From: Sulfuriferula plumbiphila
GTDB taxonomy: Bacteria > Pseudomonadota > Gammaproteobacteria > Burkholderiales > Sulfuriferulaceae
NCBI RefSeq assembly: GCF_009938015.1
Contig: NZ_AP021884.1
Location: forward strand, 62,001-126,000
Length of the DNA: 64,000 nt
Direction of reading: 5' to 3'
The notes under the pieces are model-generated. The model searched no databases. It worked only from the letters and a program-made list of their open reading frames with translations, and was not told the origin of the DNA. The position numbers and the translations under genes are program-made. Numbering within the stretch: the first letter of the stretch is position 1; every line of letters starts with the position of its first letter. Below are positions 20,103 through 30,897 of the stretch, one piece after another.

Positions 20103-20453
20103 CTAATCCTTATTGCCGGGTATGAAAGCCGCGAGCACCCAGGCAATCACGCCGTAAAGAATGGCGCCCACAAACGCAGCGCCAAAGTTGGTTACCCGAA
20201 AGCCCGGCAGCAAACTGCCCGCCAGCCAGAACAGCAAGCCATTCAGCACAAAATAAAACAGGCCCAGTGTCAGCAAGGTAATCGGCAGGGTCAAAATGGT
20301 CAGCACTGGGCGTACCACGCTGTTGATCAAGCCCAGTACCAGCGCGGCCGCCAGTGCCCAGCCAAAACTCGCCACCTGGATGGCAGGCAACAGGTAGGCA
20401 ACGGCAAGCAAAGCCACGGCATTCAATAACCACAATAACAATATACGCATCAT
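20103..20453 (-). CDS. small membrane protein of the phage-holin-4 (YvlD) family
   Basis: The 116-residue product has four hydrophobic segments and the family's typical sequence (GLINSVVRPVLTILTLPITLLTLGLFYFVLNG). These proteins are widespread in bacteria, are not phage lysis genes in most cases and have no firm function. The gene starts with a double ATG at 20453/20450 behind GGAG; the second is better spaced. It sits between ahcY and metF, only a few bases from the latter. This place inside the methyl-cycle operon is common in betaproteobacteria as I recall, so a tie to that operon may be structural only. Confidence 0.9.
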   Translation of the reverse strand: MMRILLLWLLNAVALLAVAYLLPAIQVASFGWALAAALVLGLINSVVRPVLTILTLPITLLTLGLFYFVLNGLLFWLAGSLLPGFRVTNFGAAFVGAILYGVIAWVLAAFIPGNKD

Positions 20454-20504
20454 CGTTCTCCGATTCGCCTGTATACGTCGTACCAGCCGTCGCGGCTAGT
20501 CGGC

Positions 20505-21923
20505 CTAGTAACGGTAATGCGCCGCCTTGTACGGGCCGTTCTTGTCCACGCCAATGTAGGCAGCCTGCTGCTCGGTCAGTTCGGTCAACTGCACGTTCAG
20601 CGTTCGCAGCTGCAGGCGCGCCACTTTTTCGTCCAGGTGCTTGGGCAGGGTGTACACGCCAATCGGATAGTCGGCGCTACGGGTAAACAGCTCGATCTGG
20701 GCGATGGTCTGGTTGGCGAAGGACGAGCTCATCACGTAGGACGGGTGACCGGTGGCGCAGCCCAGATTCACCAGGCGGCCTTTGGCCAGCAGAATGATGC
20801 GTTTGCCGTCGGGGAAAATCACGTGATCCACCTGCGGCTTGATTTCTTCCCACTGGTATTTTTCGATGCCGGCGACGTCGATCTCGTTATCGAAGTGGCC
20901 GATATTGCAGACGATGGCCTGGTTTTTCATTTTCACCATGTGGTCGTGGGTGATGACATTGTAGTTGCCAGTGGCGGTGACAAAAATGTCTGCCTTGTCG
21001 GCAGCGTAGTCCATGGTCACCACGCGGTAGCCTTCCATCGCCGCCTGCAGCGCGCAGATGGGGTCGATTTCGGTCACCCAGACCTGCGCGGACAAAGCGC
21101 GCAAGGCCTGCGCGGAGCCTTTGCCGACGTCGCCATACCCCGCGACCACGGCGACCTTGCCGGCAATCATCACGTCAGTGGCGCGCTTGATGCCGTCCAC
21201 CAGCGATTCGCGGCAGCCGTAGAGGTTGTCGAATTTGGACTTGGTAACCGAATCGTTGACGTTGATCGCGGGAAATTTCAGCTCGCCGCGTTCAAACATC
21301 TGGTACAGGCGATGCACGCCGGTGGTGGTTTCCTCGGTCACGCCCTTGATCTGCGCCAGGCGCGTGGAATACCACGTAGCATCGACTGCCAGCCTGGCCT
21401 TGATCGCCGCGAACAGCACGCGCTCTTCTTCGCTGCCGGGATTGGCCAGCACGCCGCGGTCGGACTCGGCGCGCGTGCCCAGATGCAGCAGCATGGTGGC
21501 ATCACCGCCGTCATCCAGGATCATGTTCGAATAACCGCCATCCGGCCATTCAAAAATGCGGTGGGTGTAGTCCCAGTATTCGGCCAGCGATTCGCCCTTG
21601 ACCGCGAATACCGGCGTGCCAGTGGCGGCAATCGCCGCGGCCGCGTGGTCCTGCGTGGAGAAGATGTTGCACGATGCCCAGCGCACTTCGGCACCCAGCG
21701 CCTGCAGGGTTTCGATCAGCACCGCGGTCTGGATGGTCATGTGCAGCGAGCCGGTGATGCGCGCGCCCTGGAGCGGCTGACTGGCGGCGAATTCCTCGCG
21801 GATCGCCATCAGGCCGGGCATTTCGATTTCGGCGATGTTGATTTCCTTGCGCCCCCAGTCGGCCAGCGACAGGTCGGCAATGATGTAATCGGGAGTGCTG
21901 CTGGAATGGGTGACGGCGTTCAT
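20505..21923 (-). CDS. ahcY: adenosylhomocysteinase
   Basis: AhcY reversibly splits S-adenosylhomocysteine to adenosine and homocysteine with tightly bound NAD. The 472-residue product shows [20 protein letters not shown] at the start, the NAD-binding [12 protein letters not shown], and the C-terminal [10 protein letters not shown] typical of the family. The ATG at 21923 was chosen because GGAGGG lies just before it; a longer reading has no start signal. A SAH riboswitch lies in the leader, so the gene should switch on when its substrate rises. It leads an operon with a small membrane protein and metF. Confidence 0.97.
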   Translation of the reverse strand: MNAVTHSSSTPDYIIADLSLADWGRKEINIAEIEMPGLMAIREEFAASQPLQGARITGSLHMTIQTAVLIETLQALGAEVRWASCNIFSTQDHAAAAIAATGTPVFAVKGESLAEYWDYTHRIFEWPDGGYSNMILDDGGDATMLLHLGTRAESDRGVLANPGSEEERVLFAAIKARLAVDATWYSTRLAQIKGVTEETTTGVHRLYQMFERGELKFPAINVNDSVTKSKFDNLYGCRESLVDGIKRATDVMIAGKVAVVAGYGDVGKGSAQALRALSAQVWVTEIDPICALQAAMEGYRVVTMDYAADKADIFVTATGNYNVITHDHMVKMKNQAIVCNIGHFDNEIDVAGIEKYQWEEIKPQVDHVIFPDGKRIILLAKGRLVNLGCATGHPSYVMSSSFANQTIAQIELFTRSADYPIGVYTLPKHLDEKVARLQLRTLNVQLTELTEQQAAYIGVDKNGPYKAAHYRY

Positions 21924-21960
21924 CACGCCCTCCTTTCTGTAAAAAGACCAAAAAAGCAAG

Positions 21961-22033
21961 ACGTGAGCGCCGTTTCAAATTGAAACGCCTTGAGCCTGGC
22001 GGGATGAAACCCGTCGCAACGCTCCTCAAGGCT
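21961..22033 (-). promoter_or_regulatory. S-adenosylhomocysteine (SAH) riboswitch
   Basis: The leader of ahcY carries the conserved SAH-riboswitch sequence on the minus strand: GAGGAGCGTTGCGACGGG, a short loop, CCCGCCAGGCTCAAGG, a hairpin CGTTTCA-ATT-TGAAACG, then ACGGCGCTCACG. The helices fit the known fold: P1 from GAGCG with CGCTC, P2 from ACGGG with CCCGC, and the variable P4 hairpin. In this class SAH binding turns expression on, most likely here by freeing the ribosome site about 25 bases further on. A -10-like TAGAAT (22042-22047) lies just upstream. Confidence 0.9.
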
Positions 22034-22099
22034 GGGGGGCAATTCTACCGCAGTGGCCGCGCAATGCGCAGCAATTTTTGCGGATCTTCCCTATACGGC

Positions 22100-23263
<1,164 letters not shown>

Positions 23264-23334
23264 GGCACCATTCCAAAATCGCAACAGGCGAGGATGGTAG
23301 CAAACTTTAGTCCTGCCCGACACCATTCCCCATC

Positions 23335-24201
23335 ATGACGCAATTTCTGCTTCGCTTATTCGCCCGTCTGCCGCTACGCTTGTGGCACGCAGCGGGTGCG
23401 CTGGGCGGACGCCTGGCGTACCGCTACAACGCGCGCTACGCCACGCGTCTGGCGGACAATTTGCGGCACAGCGGCATCGCTGCCGGCGCGAGCGAATACC
23501 AGGCTCTGCTACGCCAGTGCGCAGCGGAAATCGGCAAGGGCGGCGCGGAAATCATTCCGATCTGGCTGCGTCCTTACGAGCAGACTTTAAAACTGGTGAA
23601 AGACTGCCAGGGCTGGGAACACGTCGAGGCGGCGGTAGGTGCGGGCAAGGGCGTGCTGGCGATGACCCCGCATCTGGGCTGCTTCGAGATCGTCAGCCTG
23701 TATTACGCGGCACGTCTGCCGATGACGGTGTTGTACCGTCCGCCGCGCCAGCAATGGCTGGAAGGCATCATGCGTGCCGGACGCGGACGCGGCAAAGTCA
23801 ATCTCGCCAAAACCGATGTCAAAGGTGTGCGCGCGCTGCTCACCGCACTGAAAAAAGGTGAAGCGGTCGGGATTTTGCCCGACCAGGTGGCAAGCAAGGG
23901 CGAAGGCGCGTGGGCGAGCTTCTTTGGCCGCCAGGCCTATACCCCGACGCTGGTCGCGCGCCTGCACCAGTCCACCGGCGCAGTGCCGCTGCTGATGTTT
24001 GGCGAGCGGCTGCCCAGGGGGCAGGGCTATCGCATCCACATCGAGCCGCTCAAGGCCGACCTGACCGGCAGCAAGGAGCATACCGCCGCGCAACTCAACG
24101 CTGCACTGGAAGCGCTGATCCGCAAGTATCCGGCGCAATATCTGTGGAGCTACAACCGCTACAAGCGCCCCGGCGGGATTGAGCCGCCGCCGGAGCACTA
24201 G
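23335..24201 (+). CDS. lipid A lauroyl-type acyltransferase (LpxL/HtrB family), first copy
   Basis: The 288-residue product is an inner-membrane acyltransferase that adds a secondary fatty acid to lipid A. The catalytic H-x4-E motif is HLGCFE (H113, E118), following the N-terminal membrane helix and the LAYRYNARYATRLADNLRHS segment. A typical RPP (YRPPRQQWLE) follows. It is tandem with a second member of the family whose start is four bases past its stop. The choice of acyl chain and acceptor position between the two cannot be told from sequence alone. Confidence 0.9.
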   Translation: MTQFLLRLFARLPLRLWHAAGALGGRLAYRYNARYATRLADNLRHSGIAAGASEYQALLRQCAAEIGKGGAEIIPIWLRPYEQTLKLVKDCQGWEHVEAAVGAGKGVLAMTPHLGCFEIVSLYYAARLPMTVLYRPPRQQWLEGIMRAGRGRGKVNLAKTDVKGVRALLTALKKGEAVGILPDQVASKGEGAWASFFGRQAYTPTLVARLHQSTGAVPLLMFGERLPRGQGYRIHIEPLKADLTGSKEHTAAQLNAALEALIRKYPAQYLWSYNRYKRPGGIEPPPEH

Positions 24202-24205
24202 GCGC

Positions 24206-25078
24206 ATGTCCCGAATCGGCATATTTTTTCTCTGGCTGGTGCACTGGCTGCCGCTGTCCATGCAAGCCACGCTGGGCAATGCGCTGGGCAGCCTGCTGTA
24301 CCGCTTTGCCGGCAGGCGCCGCCGCATCGGTGAAATCAACCTGCAATTGTGTTTCCCGCAATGGGATCGGATCCATCGCGACGCAGTGCTGCGCGATCAT
24401 TTCCGCTGTGCCGCACGTGGCGCGCTGGAGCACGGTATCCTGTGGTGGTCACCCGTTGAGCGGGTGAAGCGCCTGGTGCACTTTGCGGGACTGGAGCACT
24501 TCCAGCCGCTACACGGCCAGCCGGTGATCCTGCTGGCGCCTCACTTCGTCGGTCTGGACATGGGCGGCGTGCGTTTCACCGCCAGCTATGCGCCGATTGT
24601 GTCCATGTACAGCCGCATGAAAAACCCCCATTTCGACCGGCTCATGCTGCATGCCCGTACCCGTTTCGGCAGCTCGAAAATGTTTTCCCGCCACGACGGC
24701 GTGCGCCCGCTGGTGCGCGAGGTACGCCAGGGCTTGCCGCTGTATTACCTGCCGGACCAGGATTTCGGCGCCAAGGATGCGGCATTCGTGCCATTTTTCG
24801 GTGTTCCTGCTGCCACAGTGACCGCGCTGCCGCGCATCGCGCGCGTGGCGGATGCCAGGGTGGTGCCCTGTGTCACGCGTCAGTTACCTGGCGGCAAGGG
24901 CTACGTGGCGCAGTTCTACCCGGCCTGGGACAATTTCCCCAGCGCTGATGTGGAAGCCGACACACGGCGCATGAATGCCTTCATCGAAGACCGCGTGCTA
25001 GAGATGCCAGAGCAATATTTCTGGCTGCACAAGCGCTTCAAGACGCGCCCGCAGGGCGAACCAAAGCTGTATCCATGA
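24206..25078 (+). CDS. lipid A acyltransferase (LpxL/LpxP family), second copy
   Basis: This 290-residue paralogue of the preceding gene has the motif H-x4-D (HFVGLD, H113 and D118), an N-terminal membrane helix (IGIFFLWLVHWLPL), and the conserved YLPDQDFGAKDAAFVPFFG segment. The ATG at 24206 fits the family; GGAGCA lies upstream inside the end of the first gene. The pair probably does the two secondary acylations of lipid A. The gene order and close spacing indicate one transcript with the first copy. The next gene is separated by a repeat. Confidence 0.9.
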   Translation: MSRIGIFFLWLVHWLPLSMQATLGNALGSLLYRFAGRRRRIGEINLQLCFPQWDRIHRDAVLRDHFRCAARGALEHGILWWSPVERVKRLVHFAGLEHFQPLHGQPVILLAPHFVGLDMGGVRFTASYAPIVSMYSRMKNPHFDRLMLHARTRFGSSKMFSRHDGVRPLVREVRQGLPLYYLPDQDFGAKDAAFVPFFGVPAATVTALPRIARVADARVVPCVTRQLPGGKGYVAQFYPAWDNFPSADVEADTRRMNAFIEDRVLEMPEQYFWLHKRFKTRPQGEPKLYP

Positions 25079-25098
25079 ACCTAAAAAACTTGGTTCTA

Positions 25099-25227
25099 AA
25101 CCACGGAGCTCACGGCGGGCACGGAGAAAGGCAATCCCGGGGCTTTTATGGCCTCACCCAGCGGGTGAATGCCAGGCGACCTGCTATCCGTTGTTTTTAC
25201 TCCGTGTTCTCCGTGAACGCCGTGGTT
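25099..25227. repeat. CACGGAG-type inverted intergenic repeat
   Basis: The left arm (25099-25126) starts AACCACGGAGCTCACGG and repeats CACGG about every nine bases. The right arm (25200-25227) is its imperfect complement, ending CGTGAACGCCGTGGTT. About 73 bases lie between them. The two arms differ at about five of 28 positions. This CACGGAGAACACGGAG type of repeat is found between genes in many environmental bacteria. It separates the acyltransferase pair from the GNAT gene and would fold into a long hairpin in RNA. Confidence 0.65.
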
Positions 25228-25244
25228 AACTTGCTTTTTCTAGG

Positions 25245-25757
25245 ATGATTGCCCCCAGCTGGCAAATTACTGCGCTGCAAGCCGACCAGATCGAGGCGCT
25301 GGGCGCGCTGGCACGGTACATCTGGCAAAGGCATTATCCCGGCATCATCAGCCCGGCGCAGATTGATTACATGCTGCATCAGCGCTACCGCGCCGCGCTC
25401 ATCAGGCAACAGCTTGGCCAGTTCGGCAGTTGGTGGGATATGGCGCAGAATGAAGCCGGAATGATCGGCTTTGCGCATTATTTCCTGGATATCGACCCGC
25501 AGCGCATCAAGCTCGACAAGCTCTATGTGCACCCTGCCTGGCAGCGCCGCGGTGTGGGTGCCGCGCTGCTTGGGCGCGTCGAATCCGAAGCGCGCAGACA
25601 AGGCTGCGGCACGCTCACGCTACGCACCAACAAACACAACCACATCGCGCTCGCCGCCTATCAAAAATACGGTTTTATCGTCACGGCGGCGGTGGTCACC
25701 GAGATTGGCGCAGGGTGGGTGATGGATGACTACGTGCTGGAAAAAGCGCTGGACTGA
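25245..25757 (+). CDS. GNAT-family N-acetyltransferase
   Basis: The 170-residue product is a GCN5-related acetyltransferase. The acetyl-CoA pyrophosphate loop is QRRGVGAALLGRVE, preceded by the beta-4 strand KLDKLYVHPAW, and followed by LRTNKHNHIALAAYQKYGF, a typical C-terminal half. The N-terminal part is somewhat unusual in having WQRHYPGIISPAQIDYML, which is common in a subgroup of small uncharacterised GNATs. The ribosome site is weak. Its stop overlaps the end of the convergent sensor kinase gene by 28 bases. The substrate is not predictable. Confidence 0.85.
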   Translation: MIAPSWQITALQADQIEALGALARYIWQRHYPGIISPAQIDYMLHQRYRAALIRQQLGQFGSWWDMAQNEAGMIGFAHYFLDIDPQRIKLDKLYVHPAWQRRGVGAALLGRVESEARRQGCGTLTLRTNKHNHIALAAYQKYGFIVTAAVVTEIGAGWVMDDYVLEKALD

Positions 25758-27103
25758 GAAAATCTCACCCGGACCAGGGTGCCGCGCCCCGCTGGCGGCG
25801 CGATGATTTCCAGCATGGCGTCGTGCACCCGGGCAATTTCCTGCACGATTGCCAGCCCCAGGCCGCAGCCGTCACCAGGGCTGCCTTCCACCCGATGAAA
25901 ACGTTCCAGCACCTTGTCGCGTTGCGACTCGGGGATGCCGATGCCGTTGTCCTCGACTTCCAGCACCGCAGCGCCGGCCTGGCGACACCGTACGGTGACG
26001 CTGCCGCCCGCCGGGGTGTAACGCAGGGCGTTGTCAATCAGGTTGGCGAGCAGTTCACGAATCAACAGCGGCTCGCCTACCAGGGATGCGTTTTCCATAT
26101 CGAAGCCGAGATCAATCTGCCGTTCCATGGCGCGTGGCACCCATTCACGCGCGGCGTCTTCGACCACATTGCGCAGATCCAGTGGCTGCATGGCATCGGG
26201 GGGCATGGCGCCGGGTTCGGCGCGCGCCAGGGTCAGCAACTGGTTGGCAAGATGTGCGATGCGCACGGTGGCATCGAGGAGATGCGTAAGCATGACCCGC
26301 AGCTCAGCCGGCATGGTGCCGCGCAAGGCAAGCTCGACCTGGGTTTGCAGTCCGGACAGCGGCGTGCGTAACTGGTGCGCGGCGTTGGCCAGGAAGCGCT
26401 GCTGGCCATCCATGGAATCGTTGAGCCGTGCCAGCAGCGCATTGAGCGAGGCGACCACTGGCCGCACTTCGTCGGGCGCGTGATGCTCGGGTACCGGGCG
26501 CAGGTCGCGGTGCGAGCGTGCGGCGATTTCTTTCTGCAGGCTTTGCAGCGGGGCGAGGCCGCGACGGATGCCGAACCACACCAGCAGCACCGCGGCCAGT
26601 GCAATCACCACGGCAGGCGCGAGCATCCCGGCCAAAATGCCGACCAGATGATGGTCGCGCTTGTCCAGCGTTTCTGCCACCTGCAGATAGGCGCTGCCGC
26701 CCCCGCTTAAGTGCATCTTTAATGCGGCGGCGCGGATGTTGCGTCCGCGAAACGCGGTATTGTAAAACAGGGGCTTATCGTTGACCTGCGCGGGTATCGG
26801 CAAATACAGGTTGCCCGCCAGACGCGTGCCATCGGCGGCGATAAGCTGATAGTAGATATTATCGTAGGCGTCCACCAGCAGCAGGTCGCGGGCACTGGGC
26901 GGCAGGTTCAACACCGGCTTGCCGTCCACTACCTGGATATACTGCGCCAGCGCCAGCATGGGGTCGAGCAGCTCCTTGTCGTAGGCGTCATTGGCGGCGT
27001 TGCGGGCCATGTAAAAAGTACCGACCGACCCCAGTACCAGCAGCACCAGCAGCGGAATCAGCAGCCAGCCCAGCAGCAGGCGCCGCAGGCTACGGGTGTA
27101 CAT
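25730..27103 (-). CDS. sensor histidine kinase with TctE-type N-terminus
   Basis: The 457-residue protein has a first membrane helix (about 8-28), a periplasmic region of the two-component-sensor N-terminal kind (AYDKELLDPMLALAQYI and DAYDNIYYQLIAADG), a second helix near 155-180, a HAMP-like linker, the phospho-accepting histidine H243 in AAHQLRTPL, and an ATPase domain with NLIDNALRYTP and DNGIGI. The ATG at 27103 overlaps the regulator gene's end by 14 bases and follows GAAGAAG. It is the last gene of the metal-efflux string, so it likely senses metal or metal stress, though its sensor domain resembles the tricarboxylate sensor TctE more than CzcS. Confidence 0.85.
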   Translation of the reverse strand: MYTRSLRRLLLGWLLIPLLVLLVLGSVGTFYMARNAANDAYDKELLDPMLALAQYIQVVDGKPVLNLPPSARDLLLVDAYDNIYYQLIAADGTRLAGNLYLPIPAQVNDKPLFYNTAFRGRNIRAAALKMHLSGGGSAYLQVAETLDKRDHHLVGILAGMLAPAVVIALAAVLLVWFGIRRGLAPLQSLQKEIAARSHRDLRPVPEHHAPDEVRPVVASLNALLARLNDSMDGQQRFLANAAHQLRTPLSGLQTQVELALRGTMPAELRVMLTHLLDATVRIAHLANQLLTLARAEPGAMPPDAMQPLDLRNVVEDAAREWVPRAMERQIDLGFDMENASLVGEPLLIRELLANLIDNALRYTPAGGSVTVRCRQAGAAVLEVEDNGIGIPESQRDKVLERFHRVEGSPGDGCGLGLAIVQEIARVHDAMLEIIAPPAGRGTLVRVRFSQSSAFSST

Positions 27104-27770
27104 TTTTTGCTTCTTCGAGCAGATAGCCAAACCCGCGTATGGTGCGGATATTGATGCCGGCGGGCTCCAGCTTGGCGCGCAGACGCGACATGTACACCTC
27201 CACTGCGTTGGGGCTGATTTCCTCGTCCCAGTTACACACCGCCTGCATGATTTTGTCTTTGCTCAGCACCTGCCCCTGGCGCATCAGCAGATATTCCAGC
27301 ACCCCCCATTCGCGCGCGGTGAGCCCAATCGGAGTATCACCCAGCCATACCCGGTGCGCCAGCGTATCCATGGTGAGACGTCCGCAACTGAGCTGGGCGC
27401 TCTGCGCATGATGGCCGCGCCGCAGCAGGACGCGCACACGCGCTTCGAATTCGCCCAATGCAAACGGCTTGACCATGTAGTCATCCGCACCCAGGTCGAG
27501 GCCGCGCACCCGGTCGGCCACCGCGTCACGCGCGGTGAGGATCAGTACCGGCACGGTAAGCCCGCGTTCACGCAGCTTGCGCAATACTGCAAAGCCATCC
27601 TGGCCGGGCAGGCCGATATCCAGCACGACCAGGTCGTAATGCTCGGCACCCAGTGAAAGTAATGCTTTTTCGCCGCTGACCGCGCGATCCACGGCATAGC
27701 CCGGCAACGCCAGCGAAACTGCCAGCCCGGCGGCGAGCAGTTCGTCATCTTCCACTATCAGAATACGCAT
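27090..27770 (-). CDS. OmpR-family response regulator
   Basis: The 226-residue product has a receiver domain (acidic EDD at 7-9, phosphorylated D51 in VVLDIGLPGQDG, LTARDA and K about 101) and a C-terminal winged-helix DNA-binding domain (LTAREWGVLEYLLMRQGQVLSKDKI, ... VYMSRLRAKLEP). It begins ten bases after the RND pump gene, with GAGG before the ATG at 27770. It and the kinase form the two-component pair of the efflux operon and probably activate it. Confidence 0.9.
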   Translation of the reverse strand: MRILIVEDDELLAAGLAVSLALPGYAVDRAVSGEKALLSLGAEHYDLVVLDIGLPGQDGFAVLRKLRERGLTVPVLILTARDAVADRVRGLDLGADDYMVKPFALGEFEARVRVLLRRGHHAQSAQLSCGRLTMDTLAHRVWLGDTPIGLTAREWGVLEYLLMRQGQVLSKDKIMQAVCNWDEEISPNAVEVYMSRLRAKLEPAGINIRTIRGFGYLLEEAKNVHP

Positions 27771-27779
27771 GGGTTTTCC

Positions 27780-30700
27780 TCATAAACGCGCTGGCTGCTG
27801 TCCTTCCACATTGCGATTAAACCACCGAAACGCCAGCGGCAGCAGCCACAGGGTAAACAACGTGCCGGACACAATCCCGCCGACAATCACAACCGCAAAC
27901 GGGCGCTGGGTCTCCGAGCCGATACCATGCGAGAGCGCTGCTGGCAGCAAACCCAAGCCGGCCATCAGCGCAGTCATCAGAATCGGGCGCAGGCGCTGTA
28001 CCGCACCGTCCATGATACCGGCCTGCAGATCGGCGCCGTTCCTGACCAGCGCGATGATCTGTTCGAGCATGATCACGCCGTTCTGCACCGAAATGCCCGC
28101 TACGGCAATGAAGCCCACCGCCGCCGATACCGAAAGATGCAGCCCCGCCAGCCCCAGTCCGGCAATGCCGCCGATCAGGGTAAACGGCACCATCAGCAGC
28201 ACCAGCACCGCCTGCTTGACCGATCGAAACGCCCAGAACAGGAGCGAGAAAATCAGGAACAGGCTGATCGGGACGATGATTTTCAGGCGTTTCATCGCGC
28301 GTTGCTGGTTCTCGAACTGGCCGCCCCAGGTGACGGTATAACCGGACGGCAATTTCACCTGCTGCCTGACCAGTTGCTGTGCCTCGGCGACAAAGCTGCC
28401 CTGGTCGCGCCCAAGCAGGTTGGCCTTCACCGAAACATTGCGGCTGCCCGCCTCGCGGCTGATCCGCGCCGCGCCCTGTTTGATGCTGATACTGGCAATA
28501 TCGGACAGCGCCACGCTGCCGTTGCCGCCCGGCAGCGACACTTGCAGGTTACCAATGTCATCCACTGCATCGCGATAGGGCGCCTGCAGGCGCAGGGTAA
28601 CGTCAAAGCGCCGTTCCCCCTGGTAAAAACTGTTTACCGCCTGATCCGCCAGTGCGCTCTGGATCACCCTGTTGGCGTCGGCGACGCTGATGCCAAGACG
28701 CCCCATGCGTACCCGGTCCAGCTTGATATTAAGCTCGGTCTGCCCGCCCACCTTGATCGCCGCCACGTCGCTCGCACCACGCACGCTGGCCAGCAGTGTG
28801 GCGATCTGCTCGGCCTTGGCCTCCAGGATATCCAGATCGGGTCCGCTTACCTTGACCGAAATCTCACCCTTCACCCCGGACAGCGCCTCTTCCACGTTGT
28901 CCTCGATTACCTGGGAAAAGTTGGTGGGCAGGCCGGGAATGCTTTTCAGCTTTTGCGTCATATCCGCCACCAGCGCGTCCTTGTCGGCAAAGCGCCAGGT
29001 TGCGTGCGGTTTCAGGTCGGCCAGTATTTCCATATTGTTGGGGCCTTTGGGGTCGGTGCCATCGTCGGGCCGCCCCACCTGGCTGATCACATTGCTTACT
29101 TCCGGATAACTGAGCAGGATCGAACGCACCTGGCGCTCCACGGCCTTGGTCTTGTCCAGCGCGGTCTGCGGCGGCAGAGTAATGGTCAGCCAGATATTAC
29201 CTTCATCCAGCTTGGGCAGAAATTCACTGCCCAATAGCGGCACGCTGGTCAGTGCCACCACCAGCATCAGCAACGCTCCACCGAAGATGAATGGCCGATA
29301 GCCCTCCGACCACGCCAGTAACGCCCGGTAGCGCTCCTGCAACTTGTGCATCCAAGGGGTGTGCTTCTCTGCCATACGTTCGCCCTTGAGGGTGTAGGAG
29401 AGCAAGGTCGGCACCAGGGTAAGGGTGAGGATGAGCGCGCCCAGCAGGGCAAAACTCAAGGTCAGCGCCACCGGGGTGAAGATTTTTCCCTCCACGCGCT
29501 GGAACGTGAAAATCGGCAAAAACGCCAAAATAATAATCGCCTTGGAAAACAGGATGGGATGCCCCAGCTCGATGGCGGTGTGCTTGAGCGCCTGCATCCG
29601 CCAGGCCGGCGTATGGTGAGCGGCGTGTCCATCCTGCGCCGCCAGCGCCAGGCGCACCATCAGCGCCTCGACCAGCACCACGGCACTGTCGATGATAATC
29701 CCGAAATCCACTGCCCCCAGTGAAATCAGGTTGGCCGACACGCCGCGTGCGTCCATCAGGATGAAAGCGAACAGCAGCGCGAGCGGAATCACTGAGGCCA
29801 CAATCAGTGCCGCGCGCCAGTTACGCAAAAACACGATGAGAATGGCAATCACCAGCACCGCCCCCATGATGAGGTTTTCGCTCACCGTGTGCACCGTGTG
29901 GTTAATCAGCTGGGTGCGGTCGTAGATGGGATGGATGCTCACCCCCGGCGGCAGCTTGGCGTCGACCTCGACAATTTTCTGGCGCAATGCCTTGACCACC
30001 TTGGCGGCATTCTGGCCTTTGACCATCTGCACGATGCCTTCAACCACGTTATCGCGCTGGTTGAAGGCAACAATGCCGGAACGCGGGCGTGCACCGATCC
30101 CCACGTCACCAATGTCGCGCACCAGCACGGTTTTGCCGTCCCTGGCCAGCACCACCACGCGGGCAATATCGTCCACGCTGTTGAACAGCCCCTGACCACG
30201 CACCACCAATGCCTCGTCGCCACGCTTGATCAGGCCGCCCCCCACGTTGGCGCTGCCATTGGCGAGTGCCTGGCTGACCTGGTCCAGAGTGACGCCGTAT
30301 TTTTTCAGCAATGCGGGATTAACATTGACCTGATATTCCTTGATCAGCCCACCAAAGCTCGCCACATCGGCCACACCCGGCACCATGCGCAGGGCAGGAC
30401 GGATCTGCCAATCCTGAATCGCGCGCACCTCGGTCAGCGGCATATTGACCGGGGTATCCAGCACATAGCGATAAATTTCGCCCACCGCCGTGGTCAGCGG
30501 CGCCAGCGAGGGCTGCACGCCGGGCGGCAGGTTGACGTTCTGCAATTTTTCCAGCACCTGCTGGCGTGCAAAATAATCGTCAGTATGATCAGAAAAAGTC
30601 AGCGTGACGATGGACAGCCCGGTCATCGATACCGAGCGCAGCTGGGTGATGCGCGCCACCCCGCTCATTTCGCGCTCGATGGGCAGGGTGACGCTGCGCT

Positions 30701-30884
30701 CGACTTCTTCCGGCGCCTGCCCGGCCATTTGGGTCACCACCTGTACCTGCACGTCCTGCACATCGGGGAAGGCTTCGATCGGCAGGTCGCTCAACGCATG
30801 CCAGCCCAGCAGCACCAGCGCAACCACCATCAGCAGCACAAATACGCGTTGCTGCAGGGCAAAGGTAATCAGTTTATCCAGCAT
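27780..30884 (-). CDS. heavy-metal RND efflux pump (CzcA-type)
   Basis: This 1034-residue inner-membrane pump belongs to the heavy-metal-efflux (HME) branch of RND transporters. Helix 4 carries the proton-relay residues in the known spacing: D393, D399 and E406 within VDFGIIIDSAVVLVE. The glycine usual after the second aspartate in CzcA-like pumps (IVDG) is serine here. The N-terminal start is typical (LPIEAFPDVQDVQVQVVTQ). The lack of CusA-type methionine clusters in the visible motifs argues for divalent cations such as Co, Zn, Cd or Ni rather than Cu/Ag, but the metal is not proven. It sits in the order outer-membrane protein, adaptor, pump, regulator, kinase. Confidence 0.92.
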   Translation of the reverse strand: MLDKLITFALQQRVFVLLMVVALVLLGWHALSDLPIEAFPDVQDVQVQVVTQMAGQAPEEVERSVTLPIEREMSGVARITQLRSVSMTGLSIVTLTFSDHTDDYFARQQVLEKLQNVNLPPGVQPSLAPLTTAVGEIYRYVLDTPVNMPLTEVRAIQDWQIRPALRMVPGVADVASFGGLIKEYQVNVNPALLKKYGVTLDQVSQALANGSANVGGGLIKRGDEALVVRGQGLFNSVDDIARVVVLARDGKTVLVRDIGDVGIGARPRSGIVAFNQRDNVVEGIVQMVKGQNAAKVVKALRQKIVEVDAKLPPGVSIHPIYDRTQLINHTVHTVSENLIMGAVLVIAILIVFLRNWRAALIVASVIPLALLFAFILMDARGVSANLISLGAVDFGIIIDSAVVLVEALMVRLALAAQDGHAAHHTPAWRMQALKHTAIELGHPILFSKAIIILAFLPIFTFQRVEGKIFTPVALTLSFALLGALILTLTLVPTLLSYTLKGERMAEKHTPWMHKLQERYRALLAWSEGYRPFIFGGALLMLVVALTSVPLLGSEFLPKLDEGNIWLTITLPPQTALDKTKAVERQVRSILLSYPEVSNVISQVGRPDDGTDPKGPNNMEILADLKPHATWRFADKDALVADMTQKLKSIPGLPTNFSQVIEDNVEEALSGVKGEISVKVSGPDLDILEAKAEQIATLLASVRGASDVAAIKVGGQTELNIKLDRVRMGRLGISVADANRVIQSALADQAVNSFYQGERRFDVTLRLQAPYRDAVDDIGNLQVSLPGGNGSVALSDIASISIKQGAARISREAGSRNVSVKANLLGRDQGSFVAEAQQLVRQQVKLPSGYTVTWGGQFENQQRAMKRLKIIVPISLFLIFSLLFWAFRSVKQAVLVLLMVPFTLIGGIAGLGLAGLHLSVSAAVGFIAVAGISVQNGVIMLEQIIALVRNGADLQAGIMDGAVQRLRPILMTALMAGLGLLPAALSHGIGSETQRPFAVVIVGGIVSGTLFTLWLLPLAFRWFNRNVEGQQPARL

Positions 30885-30897
30885 CGTATTCGCCCGG

